DNA of 64,000 nucleotides, from assembly GCA_052161645.1 (NCBI GenBank), contig CP197414.1. One strand, 5' to 3'. Numbering within the stretch: the stretch's first letter is position 1; the number at the start of each line of letters is the position of its first letter. Positions 25,563 to 35,303 of the stretch are shown piece after piece. Below the pieces are notes generated by a model. It was not told the DNA's origin. It was given only the letters and a program-made list of their open reading frames with translations, and did no database searches. The position numbers and the translations under genes are program-made. This DNA comes from Laterigemmans sp052161645 (GTDB lineage Bacteria > Planctomycetota > Planctomycetia > Pirellulales > Pirellulaceae).

Positions 25563-26209
25563 TCAGGCATCTCCCCGCCACGAGTGCTTTCCGCCGAGCC
25601 CGTATTATCGGCTAAGCCTCCGCTATCGGCCAAGCCTGGGCTATCAGCCGAGCCTGCGATGCCAGCAGAGACAGCGCCCGGTTCGGCCCGGAAACGGATT
25701 CGCAAGTTATCGCGGATTTCGGTCAGCAGGGTAAGCACTGAATCGTCTTCCGCAGCAGCGTGCTCGTCGGCAACTGTGTCCCGATCGAGTCCTTTGGCCC
25801 CGCGCATTTGGGCATACAGGTAATCTCGCAAACTGTCCGTCTGCAGCACGCCCTCGATGGTCATTTCCGGAGCCGCACTCCCCGACGCTGTCTGAATTGC
25901 CACATTCGCCAACCCCATCCAGCGTTGAAAAATGTTGTTGGTCAAGTGAATGTCTTGGATCCGGCGATGGGTCAGATTGATCTCGCGACGGAACAACACC
26001 CCCCACTTCATCGACACGCCATCGGCCTCGAACTGATACCGCAGCGTGATGTATTTGCACAGCAACGGAATGAAAGCGAAGGGAAAAAGCGGTCCCGCTG
26101 CGAGGCTGACCAGGGCGTAATATTTCAGCAGCACGGGATCGGGCCGCTCAATTTTTTGCGGGTCAAATGTGTCTTGGGGGGCAGATGAAGGTGCGGCGTC
26201 TTTGTTCAT
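25559..26209 (-). CDS. Bacterial PH-domain membrane protein (YdbS-like), first of pair
   Basis: 216 residues: short disordered N-terminus, a membrane hairpin around YYALVSLAAGPLFPFAFIPLL, then a PH domain with LRYQFEADGVSMKWGVLFRREINLTHRRIQDIHLTNNIFQRWMGLANVAIQTASG. The C-terminal tail contains three 18-bp tandem units (25606-25659) giving a Gly/Leu/Ala/Asp/Ser repeat, likely disordered. It is coupled to the downstream paralogue by a 4-bp overlap. Confidence 0.82.
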   Translation of the reverse strand: MNKDAAPSSAPQDTFDPQKIERPDPVLLKYYALVSLAAGPLFPFAFIPLLCKYITLRYQFEADGVSMKWGVLFRREINLTHRRIQDIHLTNNIFQRWMGLANVAIQTASGSAAPEMTIEGVLQTDSLRDYLYAQMRGAKGLDRDTVADEHAAAEDDSVLTLLTEIRDNLRIRFRAEPGAVSAGIAGSADSPGLADSGGLADNTGSAESTRGGEMPE

Positions 26210-26375
26210 TGCTGCGTCTGTTTTCGAAAAGAGTCGTGGAAAACGGGGCCGTGCTCGCTCGCCTGGGCCACAGTATATCTCGCTGGCGTCCCGACTCCCA
26301 CTCCTCCGACTCAGCCGTTAAACTGAAGTGGTTGTTTTGGAAGTTTGCAAAGTGATGCGGGCAAGGATTGGTACA

Positions 26376-27107
26376 ATGTGGCACACACCCACCGGTAAAC
26401 GCGTGGTCGACGGAGTGGAAGCGGAACTGATCCGCGAATCTATCAGCACGATCCTCGAACAATTGCTTTGTTCGTCGCTCGAGTGCGAAGATTTTTGTTT
26501 TCAATCGGGAATCGAAGTTTTCGATTGTTTGCCGCTTTCGCAAAAATTGGCTTCGCTCGAGTTGGCGGGCCGGCATCTGCTGACCGACACCGAGGATGCC
26601 TTACCGCTGACTGCGGTCAACGAATCGGTGGTGGGAGTCATTTTTGAAAATATCCGCCAACACATTGAAACCGAGATCGATACCGAGCGTTGCTATGAAG
26701 CGTGTTTCGGTGACGAAGACTCGGCCTGGGAAGAAGATTCCCAAGATTGTTTTCCAGGCGATCGTTACTGGCGGCGGCAAGTCCTCGTGACTTGCCGACA
26801 AACTTTGGGCAAGGACCCCGCCAAACAGTGTCTGGCCAGCGAGTTTGACTGGCCCCCGGTTGAGTGTGATGACCTGCAGCGTTGGGATGTCTTGATTGAA
26901 TTGCTGGCCGATCGCATCCTCTGGGATCGTGACTACGAGATGGCCGAGGCTTTTCTCGATGATGCGCCCGAGAACGCCACCGCCAAAAAGTTGATGCTGG
27001 GGATCGACGAAGACTATTTCACCGGGCTGGCCCCTGACCCACGCGATGAAGTGATGGATCAGGTGGTCCTCTCGATCCGCCGACTGACCCGGCCCAAGCC
27101 GCGATAG
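26376..27107 (+). CDS. Conserved-looking acidic protein of unknown function
   Basis: About 243 residues from the ATG at 26376, chosen because AAGGA (26363-26367) precedes it at eight bases; earlier in-frame starts lack this. It has no signal peptide or membrane segment, and is strongly acidic with several Cys (LLCSSLECEDFCF, ERCYEACFG, QDCFPGDRYWRRQVLVTCRQ). The composition looks genuine and codon use matches neighbours, but I do not recognise the family. Confidence 0.65.
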   Translation: MWHTPTGKRVVDGVEAELIRESISTILEQLLCSSLECEDFCFQSGIEVFDCLPLSQKLASLELAGRHLLTDTEDALPLTAVNESVVGVIFENIRQHIETEIDTERCYEACFGDEDSAWEEDSQDCFPGDRYWRRQVLVTCRQTLGKDPAKQCLASEFDWPPVECDDLQRWDVLIELLADRILWDRDYEMAEAFLDDAPENATAKKLMLGIDEDYFTGLAPDPRDEVMDQVVLSIRRLTRPKPR

Positions 27108-27162
27108 ATCTTACCAACAAAATCCTCCGCGAAATCCTTTGCTCTTGCTCGAAACAAAGCTG

Positions 27163-28233
27163 ATGACACAACTTCGCCGCCGCAATTTTCATTCGCTGTT
27201 GGGCCTCGGATTCGCTGCCGCCATGACACCCACTCGCTCGACCGCCGCTCAAAATCCTGCAGAGGAAACGCCCGCCACGGAAACGCCCGCCAAAGCGGCA
27301 GCGGCTGGGGGTCAACAGGCCGGGCCGCTGGCGATCGCGACTTGGTCTTTCGGGCTGGCGGCTTGCCAACAAGCGGTGCGAACGATGACCGACGGCGGGC
27401 ATCGGCTCGATGGGGTCGAACAGGGTATTCGCGTTACCGAAGCCGATGCCGAAAATCGCTCGGTTGGTATCGGTGGAATTCCTAACGCTGACGGCGTCGT
27501 CCAGCTCGATGCCTGCATCATGGATGGGCCGCGGCAACGAGCCGGTGCGGTCTCCGCTCTGGAGGATTACCCACATCCGATCAGCGTGGCCCGGCGAGTC
27601 ATGGAAAAGACGCCCCACGTAATGCTGACCGGGGCAGGCGCCGCCGATTTCGCCGCCGCCGAGGGATTCCCACGCGGCGAGTTGCTGGTGCCCCGTGAAC
27701 GCGACGCGCACGCGAAATGGCAAGCCAACCGCAAAAAGCCGGTCGGCGGCATCGACCCCGTCGACGTTTCTAAACAGGCCCCCGCGGATGACAGATCGCT
27801 GAATCACGACACCATCGCCCTGCTGGCGCTTGATTCAGCGGGTGAATTGGCTGGCGGCTGCAGCACTAGCGGCTGGGGATACAAATTAGCGGGCCGAGTG
27901 GGGGATTCGCCGATTATTGGCAGCGGGCTCTACGTGGACGGGCTCGTCGGTGCGGCCGGAGCCACCGGATTGGGCGAAATTACAATGCGCTATTGCGGTT
28001 CTTTCCTGGTCGTTGAAGCGATGCGACGGGGTGCCTCCCCCGAAGACGCTTGCTTGGAAGCGATCGAGCGGATTTTGGCGGGGGAACGACGCGCTGCGAA
28101 AGAATTAAGCGTCAATTTCATCGCATTGGCCAAAAATGGCCGCGTTGGCGCGGCGGGAACTGATGTTGGATTCCGCTACGCGGTGGTCGCCCAAGGCGTC
28201 GCGGAGGTGCGAACCCCGACGATTCTCAGCTAA
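27163..28233 (+). CDS. Secreted N-terminal-nucleophile asparaginase (glycosylasparaginase-like)
   Basis: About 356 residues. Starting at the ATG at 27163 gives a Tat/Sec-like leader (MTQLRRRNFHSLLGLGFAAAM). The mature part follows the Ntn-hydrolase asparaginase family: RVTEADAENRSVGIGGIPNADGV, MDGPRQRAGAVSAL, then the autocleavage site HDTIALLALD, whose Thr becomes the N-terminal nucleophile, and GWGYKLAGRVGDSPIIGSGLYVDG. Family members cleave the Asn-GlcNAc bond of glycoproteins or isoaspartyl peptides. Two 15-bp units (27264-27293) duplicate ETPA in the linker after the leader. Followed by the amidoligase locus. Confidence 0.87.
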   Translation: MTQLRRRNFHSLLGLGFAAAMTPTRSTAAQNPAEETPATETPAKAAAAGGQQAGPLAIATWSFGLAACQQAVRTMTDGGHRLDGVEQGIRVTEADAENRSVGIGGIPNADGVVQLDACIMDGPRQRAGAVSALEDYPHPISVARRVMEKTPHVMLTGAGAADFAAAEGFPRGELLVPRERDAHAKWQANRKKPVGGIDPVDVSKQAPADDRSLNHDTIALLALDSAGELAGGCSTSGWGYKLAGRVGDSPIIGSGLYVDGLVGAAGATGLGEITMRYCGSFLVVEAMRRGASPEDACLEAIERILAGERRAAKELSVNFIALAKNGRVGAAGTDVGFRYAVVAQGVAEVRTPTILS

Positions 28234-28318
28234 CGGCGACGCTCTGCCGCGTTATAGGAAAAAATAGGGCGATACAAGGTAGCTGGTATTCAAGGTGAGC
28301 GTTTCCTACGATATGGCC

Positions 28319-31300
28319 ATGACCATACGCGTAGCATTGCACCACCGTTCGACTTACCGGTATGACCGGCTCGTCTCGATGTCCCCGCAGTTGATTCGAC
28401 TGCGACCGGCCCCCCATACGCGGACACCGATCCCCAGCTATTCGCTGACGGTGCTGCCGAGCGAGCATTTTGCCAATTGGCAACAAGACCCGCATGGCAA
28501 CTTTATGGCTCGTTGCGTGTTCCCCGAGCCAATGCGGGACTTTTCCGTCGAAGTCGATCTCGTTGCCGACATGACGGTGATCAATCCTTTTGACTTTTTT
28601 GTCGAACCATCGGCCGACCTGTGGCCATTCCAGTACGACACCTGGCTGGCTCGTGATCTGCGACCGTTCCTGGAATGCGAAAAGCCGGGGCCGAAGTTAA
28701 CCAAATGGCTGGCGGGGATCGACCGCAAGCCACGCAACACGGTCCATTTTTTGGTCGATTTGAATTGTCGCCTGCGGGACCAGATCAGCTATTTGATTCG
28801 CATGGAACCGGGCGTTCAAAAACCAGAAGAGACGCTCACGCTGAATTCAGGGTCGTGTCGAGATAGCGCCTGGTTGTTGGTGCAAATTCTCAGAAACTTG
28901 GGCATCGCAGCCCGTTTTGCCTCGGGATATTTGATTCAGTTGGCACCCGACGTGAAAGCGTTGGATGGTCCCAGCGGTCCCACCGCCGACTTTACCGATC
29001 TGCATGCCTGGACGGAGGCGTACGTGCCGGGAGCGGGTTGGATTGGACTCGACCCGACCTCAGGATTATTGGCTGGCGAGGGGCATATTCCCCTGGCTTG
29101 CACCCCCGATCCTTCTAGCGCGGCGCCGATCAGCGGCGCGGTTGATCCTTGCGAGACCGAATTTGACGTACAGATGTCGCTGACCCGGATCCATGAAGAT
29201 CCGCGAGTCACCAAACCGTATGCGGAACCGACTTGGCAGCGCATTGTGGCTTTGGGGCACGAGGTCGACCAACGATTGGCGGCCGGCGATGTGCGGTTGA
29301 CGATGGGGGGCGAGCCGACATTTGTCTCCGTCGAAAACATGGATGGGGACGAGTGGACGACGGCGGCCGTGGGACCCGAGAAACAACGCATGGCGGCCGA
29401 GTTGCTGCGGCGTTTGGAACAGCGCCTGGCGCCGGGCGCGCTGCTGCATTTTGGACAAGGCAAATGGTATCCGGGCGAACCCTTGCCACGTTGGGCCTAC
29501 AGCTGTTTCTGGCGAGCCGACGGTCAACCGTTGTGGACCGCCCCCGAATTGATTGCCGACGAAACGGCAGATTACGGACATACCCCCGCGGATGCCGAGC
29601 AGTTCGTCAGCACGCTGGCTGAAAAATTGGAAGTGGAGACCAAGTTTGTCGTCACGGCCCATGAAGATGTCTGGCATTACATCGCTCGCGAGCGAAAACT
29701 GCCAGTAAACGTCGATCCCAGCGATAACAAACTGGACAGCGCAGAGGAACGCGCCCGCTTAGCCCGCTTGGCCGAACGGGGCGTCAGTACGCCGGTCGGT
29801 TTTGTCCTACCGCTGCGTCGCCAGTGGTGGCAAGCGCAAGCCAAGTGGACCAGCGGTCCCTGGCCGGTGCGTTCCGAACGGCTGTTCCTGCTGCCGGGCG
29901 ATTCCCCGATGGGTTTACGGTTGCCGCTCGACTCGCTGCCCTACGTGCCGCCCACTCCGCTGAATGGTTTTTTTGAAGCCGACCCGTCGGCCCCGAAAGA
30001 TCCGCTGGGGCCTCATCCCGGTCGTCGCGCCCAACCGGAAATCCCTGCCGCTGGACCGCCGCTGGATACAACTAGCAACACCGCCAAGCAACAAATCCGC
30101 CGCCAAGACCATGACACGGCCGGAGCTGAAACGGAGCGCGAGTCAACGGCCGAACAAGAGCTCGAAGCGCAAGAACCCGGGGCGGAAGAGTTCAGCGGCG
30201 AAGTGGTGCGGACGGCACTCTGCGTCGAACCTCGTGATGGTCGGCTCTATGTTTTCATGCCACCGACGGAAAGGTTAGAGGACTATCTCGATTTACTGAC
30301 CGCCGTGGAAGCGACCGCAGCCGATTTGGAAACCCCGATCGTGCTCGAAGGCTATCTGCCGCCGACCGATCATCGTTTGCAGCACATTAAAGTCACTCCC
30401 GATCCGGGCGTGATCGAAATCAACACGCATCCGGCCAGCAGTTGGGGAGAATTGGTCGAAGCGACGGAAGCACTGTACGAAGAAGCGTTTTTTGCTCGAC
30501 TGGGGGCCGAAAAATTTGACCTCGATGGACGCCATACCGGCACCGGGGGTGGCAACCACGTGGTGCTGGGCGGGCCCACGACGAACGACAGTCCTTTTAT
30601 CCGTCGCCCCGATTTACTCAGGAGCCTGCTCGGTTATTGGAATAACCACCCGGCCCTTTCCTATCTGTTTTCGGGAACGTTTATTGGTCCCACCAGCCAG
30701 GCGCCGAGAGTCGACGAGGGCCGTCGCGATGCACTTTATGAACTGGAGATTGCCTTTCAACAAGTCAACGATCCAACGACCTCGGCCGGGCCCACGCCGC
30801 CGTGGTTGGTCGATCGCTTGTTCCGCAATCTTCTCGTTGACCTTACCGGCAACACGCATCGCTCCGAATTTTGCATCGACAAACTGTATTCGCCCGACAG
30901 TTCCACGGGACGCTTGGGGTTGGTCGAGTTTCGTGCGTTTGAGATGCCACCGCACGCTCGCATGAGCTTGACGCAGCAATTGCTGTTGCGTGCCTTAGTC
31001 GCCCGTTTTTGGGACCAGCCATATCACGAGCCGCTGGTGCACTGGGGGACTGCATTACACGATCGTTTCCTGTTGCCCCATTTTGTCTGGCACGACTTTA
31101 GCGAAGTGATCACTGAACTTGTCGCGTGTGGCATGCCGCTGGAAACAGACTGGTTTGCGCCGCACTTCGAATTTCGTTTTCCCAGAATTGGCACCATCGA
31201 GCACGCGGGGATCGAGTTGGAACTGAGGCAAGCTATCGAGCCGTGGTACGTGTTGGGCGAGGAACCGGGAGCGGGCGGGACCACGCGATTCGTCGATTCC

Positions 31301-31729
31301 TCGGTGGAACGATTGCAAGTCAAAGTTAGCGGGTTGACCGATCCGCGCCACATCGTCACTTGCAATGGACGTCGCGTGCCACTGCAGCCCACCGGGACGG
31401 TGGGGCAAGCCGTGGCGGCGGTCCGCTATCGAGCCTGGCAACCGCCCAGCTGTTTACATCCCACGATACCGGTTCACACACCGTTAGTTTTTGACATCTA
31501 TGATCGCTGGAGTAGCCGCAGCATTGGTGGCTGCATCTATCACGTCTCTCATCCGGCGGGGCGAAACTATGAGACGTTTCCAGTGAACGCGTATGAGGCC
31601 GATGCCCGCCGGGCGACTCGATTCATCGCCGCCGGTCACACCCCGGGTCCTCGTGCGGAACCAGTGACCGAGTCGAATCCGCAGGCTCCGCTGACGCTCG
31701 ATTTGCGGCGGACAGTCGCTCGGCAATGA
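28319..31729 (+). CDS. Transglutaminase-like protein with DUF2126 domain
   Basis: About 1136 residues from the ATG at 28319 (MTIRVALHHRSTYRYDRLVS, the usual family start). The N-terminal third is a transglutaminase/cysteine-protease-like fold: catalytic Cys in LNSGSCRDSAWLLVQ, His in DLHAWTEAYVPGAGWIGLD and the following Asp. After a variable linker with many Glu and Gln, the C-terminal DUF2126 part carries VSVENMDG/GEPTFVS, EINTHPASSW, GTGGGNHVVLGG and SEFCIDKLYSPDSSTGRLGLVEFRAFEMPPH. The stop overlaps the next start (31726-31729, ATGA). Known work on these clusters predicts a role in peptide-bond or isopeptide formation on a protein or peptide. Confidence 0.92.
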   Translation: MTIRVALHHRSTYRYDRLVSMSPQLIRLRPAPHTRTPIPSYSLTVLPSEHFANWQQDPHGNFMARCVFPEPMRDFSVEVDLVADMTVINPFDFFVEPSADLWPFQYDTWLARDLRPFLECEKPGPKLTKWLAGIDRKPRNTVHFLVDLNCRLRDQISYLIRMEPGVQKPEETLTLNSGSCRDSAWLLVQILRNLGIAARFASGYLIQLAPDVKALDGPSGPTADFTDLHAWTEAYVPGAGWIGLDPTSGLLAGEGHIPLACTPDPSSAAPISGAVDPCETEFDVQMSLTRIHEDPRVTKPYAEPTWQRIVALGHEVDQRLAAGDVRLTMGGEPTFVSVENMDGDEWTTAAVGPEKQRMAAELLRRLEQRLAPGALLHFGQGKWYPGEPLPRWAYSCFWRADGQPLWTAPELIADETADYGHTPADAEQFVSTLAEKLEVETKFVVTAHEDVWHYIARERKLPVNVDPSDNKLDSAEERARLARLAERGVSTPVGFVLPLRRQWWQAQAKWTSGPWPVRSERLFLLPGDSPMGLRLPLDSLPYVPPTPLNGFFEADPSAPKDPLGPHPGRRAQPEIPAAGPPLDTTSNTAKQQIRRQDHDTAGAETERESTAEQELEAQEPGAEEFSGEVVRTALCVEPRDGRLYVFMPPTERLEDYLDLLTAVEATAADLETPIVLEGYLPPTDHRLQHIKVTPDPGVIEINTHPASSWGELVEATEALYEEAFFARLGAEKFDLDGRHTGTGGGNHVVLGGPTTNDSPFIRRPDLLRSLLGYWNNHPALSYLFSGTFIGPTSQAPRVDEGRRDALYELEIAFQQVNDPTTSAGPTPPWLVDRLFRNLLVDLTGNTHRSEFCIDKLYSPDSSTGRLGLVEFRAFEMPPHARMSLTQQLLLRALVARFWDQPYHEPLVHWGTALHDRFLLPHFVWHDFSEVITELVACGMPLETDWFAPHFEFRFPRIGTIEHAGIELELRQAIEPWYVLGEEPGAGGTTRFVDSSVERLQVKVSGLTDPRHIVTCNGRRVPLQPTGTVGQAVAAVRYRAWQPPSCLHPTIPVHTPLVFDIYDRWSSRSIGGCIYHVSHPAGRNYETFPVNAYEADARRATRFIAAGHTPGPRAEPVTESNPQAPLTLDLRRTVARQ

Positions 31730-34413
31730 ATAATGATGCGATGAAACCGGCGGACGCGGAACATCTCTTCAGTGGCTACGTGCCGGGGAGTGATGCCTTT
31801 GATGAAGTCTTCACGGCTCGCGATTCGATTCGTCCCAGTTGGCAAGAACCGTTTAACGTGTTTGCCGATTTGGGACAGCACGAGTTGCAACGGAGATGGT
31901 CGCAAGTTCAAGAAGAGATTCACGCGACCGGTATCGCTTACAGCGTGTTTGATGAATCGGCCGTGGTCGCCCGCCCGTGGGATCTCGATCTGTTGCCGCA
32001 GATCGTGGCTGCCGACGAATGGCAGCGATTGGCCGCTGGGATCTGCCAACGGGCCCAATTGCTGAACCGCATTTTGGCCGACTTGTATGGTCCCCAACAG
32101 TTGTTGAGTGAAGGTTTATTGCCGGCCGATTGGCTCTATTCCCACCCCGGGTTTCGCCGGGTTTACCATGGTCAGCAGCCATTTGGTGGAAACTTCCTGC
32201 ACTTTTACGCGGCCGATTTGGCCCGCGCGCCCGATGGTCGCTGGTGGGTCGTCAGCGATCGCACCGATGCGCCGTTGGGGTTAGGCTTTGCGCTGGAAAA
32301 CCGCATCCTCACATCGCGTATGTTTCCTAACGCGATCAGCCAATTGCATATCGAACGCTTGGCACCGTTCTTTATGACCTTGCAGGCCACGCTGCGAAAG
32401 TTGGCACCCACCCAACGTGATAATCCCCGCGTCGTGCTGCTCAGCCAAGGCCCCAGCGGTCCCAACTATTTCGAAGATGCCTACCTTGCTCGCTACCTCG
32501 GTTACACATTGGTCGAAGGGGGCGATTTGGCGGTTCGTGACGATCAAGTGTTTCTTAAAACGTTAGCCGGTCTGCTGCCAGTCGACGTGATCCTGCGGCG
32601 GTTGAGCGACGAATTTTGCGACCCCCTGGAACTGAGGAGCGAAGCGGGTATGGGGGTGCCGGGATTGTTGCAAGCCGCTCGGCTGGGCAAAGTCGCCGTG
32701 GTCAACACGCTCGGCAGTTCGCTGGTTGAGTCTCCCTCGCTGATGCCCTTTTTGCCGAGCATCGCCAAGCAGTGGTTGGGCGCCGAGTTGCTACTCCCCT
32801 CGGTCGCGACGTGGTGGTGTGGACAAGCGTCGGCTCGGCAAGAAGTCAGCGCGATGATCGCTCAGAACCAACTGGGAACCCGCGTTCCCCGCGCCGCCTA
32901 TCGCGTGGGCAGACGCGAAGCGATCGCCAACGAGGAATTAAGGAACATTAGTTCCGCCAAGCTGTCCGAGATGCTGCAGCAACAACCTGAATCGTTGGTC
33001 TTGCAAGATACGATCCAACGCTCGACCTCGCCAGTCTGGTTTGCCGGGATGTCCGAACGCTGGCATGTGGCTAGACGCGTCTACGCGGTGGCCGTCAAAG
33101 GTGGTTATGAGGTGATGCCTGGTGGGTTGGTACGGCTTTCCCAATCGGCCGCTGCATTGGACGAGACCGTGCTCGGTGGCAACGTCAGCCAAGATACTTG
33201 GGTCCGCTCCCACAAGCCGGTCCAGCAAATTAGCCTGTTGCCGACTGCCAATTCACCTCTGGTACTTCGTCGCAGCGGGGCGGAATTACCCAGCCGCGTG
33301 GCCGACAACCTGTTTTGGTTCGGCCGCAATTTGGAGCGGGCGCAAGGGACTTGCCGACTACTCCGCTTGATCGCTGGGCGGTTAACCGGTGACCGGGAAA
33401 TTGAAGTGGTGCCCGAATTGGACTGCCTGGTTCGCTGTTTGGCTGAACAAGGTCAGGTCGAACCAGGGTTTGCCGTCGAGGGCATGCGAGATCGTTTGCC
33501 GGCAATCGCCACCGTGTTACCTCAAAGCGCCTTGGACGAGCAACAGACAGGCAGCCTCCGCGCGTCGGTCGCCAGCGCCCACCGTAACGCGTCGCTCGTC
33601 CGCGACCGGCTCTCGCTCGATATTTGGCGGATCGTTCATCAATTGGAACGCAAATTGGAACACGCCGCGGCGGCGACCGGCGTGCGGCCCGCCTCAGTTC
33701 CAGATAGCTCAAAAACAAATAGCTCAAAAACAAATGGTCCAACAGCGAACGCTTCGCAGGCTAGTCCTCAGCAGGCCGCCATTCGGCCGCTCAAGCCGGG
33801 CGGCGTGTTACCTTTTGGGCTGATCGAACTGGATGAACTGCTGGACGATTCGATCATCAGCATGGCGGCGCTCGATGGTTTGATTGCGGAAAGCATGACC
33901 CGTTCGCCAGCTTGGCGGTTCCTCGATTTGGGGCGGCGGATCGAACGCGCCCTGTTTGTCGTCTCGCTAGTTCGCTCGCTGCCTACTGAAATGCGTGCCG
34001 AAGAGAATCGCAGCCTGGAAGCGATGCTTGAGGTCGCCGACAGCATCATGACGTATCGGGGACGGTACTTGGCTGCCATCGATCGTGCCGCCGCACTCGA
34101 CTTGCTGGTGACCGACGAAACCAACCCGCGCTCTTTGGTTTATCAATTCCAAGCGATTGTCGATCACGTCGCCAACTTGCCCCGCGCCGACTCGCTGCCG
34201 CTGGGCACGGCCGAAGAACGCATTGCCTCTTCGCTACTGCATGGCGTGCGAATGATCGAAGTCGATGATTTAACCGAACTGGGAGGGGAACGATCAAAGC
34301 TCGGTCGACTGCTGTTAAGAATGACGGACCAACTTCCTAAACTTTCAGACATGGTTAGCCATCGCTATTTAATTCACGCCGGTCGGCCGCAACAAATGTC
34401 GAAAGGACGGTAA
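31726..34413 (+). CDS. Circularly permuted ATP-grasp protein fused to an alpha-E domain
   Basis: 895 residues. Residues about 50-500 form a circularly permuted type 2 ATP-grasp domain, with NRILADLYGPQQLLSEGLLP, RWWVVSDRTDAPLGLGFALENR, VVLLSQGPSGPNYFEDAYLARYLGYTLVEGGDLAVRD and LLEVPGL-type VPGLLQAARLGKVAVVNTLG. The C-terminal 330 residues form an alpha-E helical domain (LPSRVADNLFWFGRNLERAQGTCRLLR). In most genomes these are separate genes, as at 37098-39676. The linker between them contains two 15-bp duplications (33706-33735) and is disordered. It is predicted to ligate an amino acid or amine to a carboxylate with ATP. Confidence 0.92.
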   Translation: MNNDAMKPADAEHLFSGYVPGSDAFDEVFTARDSIRPSWQEPFNVFADLGQHELQRRWSQVQEEIHATGIAYSVFDESAVVARPWDLDLLPQIVAADEWQRLAAGICQRAQLLNRILADLYGPQQLLSEGLLPADWLYSHPGFRRVYHGQQPFGGNFLHFYAADLARAPDGRWWVVSDRTDAPLGLGFALENRILTSRMFPNAISQLHIERLAPFFMTLQATLRKLAPTQRDNPRVVLLSQGPSGPNYFEDAYLARYLGYTLVEGGDLAVRDDQVFLKTLAGLLPVDVILRRLSDEFCDPLELRSEAGMGVPGLLQAARLGKVAVVNTLGSSLVESPSLMPFLPSIAKQWLGAELLLPSVATWWCGQASARQEVSAMIAQNQLGTRVPRAAYRVGRREAIANEELRNISSAKLSEMLQQQPESLVLQDTIQRSTSPVWFAGMSERWHVARRVYAVAVKGGYEVMPGGLVRLSQSAAALDETVLGGNVSQDTWVRSHKPVQQISLLPTANSPLVLRRSGAELPSRVADNLFWFGRNLERAQGTCRLLRLIAGRLTGDREIEVVPELDCLVRCLAEQGQVEPGFAVEGMRDRLPAIATVLPQSALDEQQTGSLRASVASAHRNASLVRDRLSLDIWRIVHQLERKLEHAAAATGVRPASVPDSSKTNSSKTNGPTANASQASPQQAAIRPLKPGGVLPFGLIELDELLDDSIISMAALDGLIAESMTRSPAWRFLDLGRRIERALFVVSLVRSLPTEMRAEENRSLEAMLEVADSIMTYRGRYLAAIDRAAALDLLVTDETNPRSLVYQFQAIVDHVANLPRADSLPLGTAEERIASSLLHGVRMIEVDDLTELGGERSKLGRLLLRMTDQLPKLSDMVSHRYLIHAGRPQQMSKGR

Positions 34414-34421
34414 CGTTAGCG

Positions 34422-35303
34422 ATGCAATATCGAATCTCCCATACAACAAAGTATGAATATGCCGAATCGGTTCCCTTCTGCCAAAACGTGGTCTATTTAA
34501 CCCCGCGGAGCACGCCCACGCAGAGCGTCACGCGGCACCGTTTGACGCTCAGCCCCAAGCCGGCCACCAGCCATCGGCGACTCGATTACTTTGGCAACAC
34601 GGCTCATATTCTTTCGGTCGACACGTCGCATCGACTGCTGCAGATCACAGCCAACAGCACCGTACAGCTGCAATCGCGACCACCAGTTGCCAGCGCTGCG
34701 GGGCCTACCTGGGAAAGCGTTACCAAACAATTAATCAACGATCGTTCGCCCGCTGGACTGGACAATTATCAATATACTTTTTGCTCGCCCCATGTTCCCT
34801 ACTGCGCACCCCTGAAAAGTTATACCAGCGAAAGCTTTACCGCTGGCCGACCACTGGGGGAAGCGCTGGCGGAGCTGAACCAGCGAATCTATGATGATTT
34901 CCAGTACGATCCCGCGGCCACCACGGTCAGCACACCGATTTCCGAGGTCTTTGAGCAACGCCGCGGTGTCTGTCAAGATTTGGCCCACGTGATGCTCGGC
35001 TGCCTCCGCTCCATCGGCGTGGCAGCACGCTACGTCAGTGGCTATTTGCGCACGATCCCGGCCGCGGGGCAACCGCGGCTCACCGGTTCCGATGCATCAC
35101 ACGCTTGGGTATCAGTCTTTTGCGGACCAGCAGGGTGGATCGATGTCGATCCGACCAACAACGTCTTTACCCGAGATGATCATATCACGGTCGCTTGGGG
35201 GCGTGACTACAGCGACGTCTGTCCGGTTGCCGGAATGTTTGTCGGAGGAGGCACGCAGTTGCTCAGCGTGGCAGTCGACGTGGTTCCCAGCTTAACAGAC
35301 TAA
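34422..35303 (+). CDS. Transglutaminase-like cysteine peptidase family protein
   Basis: 293 residues of the short transglutaminase type: N-terminal beta domain (YRISHTTKYEYAESVPFCQNVVYLTPR), catalytic Cys in RRGVCQDLAHVMLGCLRSIG, His in DASHAWVSVFCGPAGWIDVD with the Asp, and FTRDDHITVAWGRDYSDV. It is eight bases after the ATP-grasp/alpha-E fusion, so it belongs to the same operon. Its 3' end overlaps the convergent acyltransferase gene by 12 bases. Confidence 0.9.
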   Translation: MQYRISHTTKYEYAESVPFCQNVVYLTPRSTPTQSVTRHRLTLSPKPATSHRRLDYFGNTAHILSVDTSHRLLQITANSTVQLQSRPPVASAAGPTWESVTKQLINDRSPAGLDNYQYTFCSPHVPYCAPLKSYTSESFTAGRPLGEALAELNQRIYDDFQYDPAATTVSTPISEVFEQRRGVCQDLAHVMLGCLRSIGVAARYVSGYLRTIPAAGQPRLTGSDASHAWVSVFCGPAGWIDVDPTNNVFTRDDHITVAWGRDYSDVCPVAGMFVGGGTQLLSVAVDVVPSLTD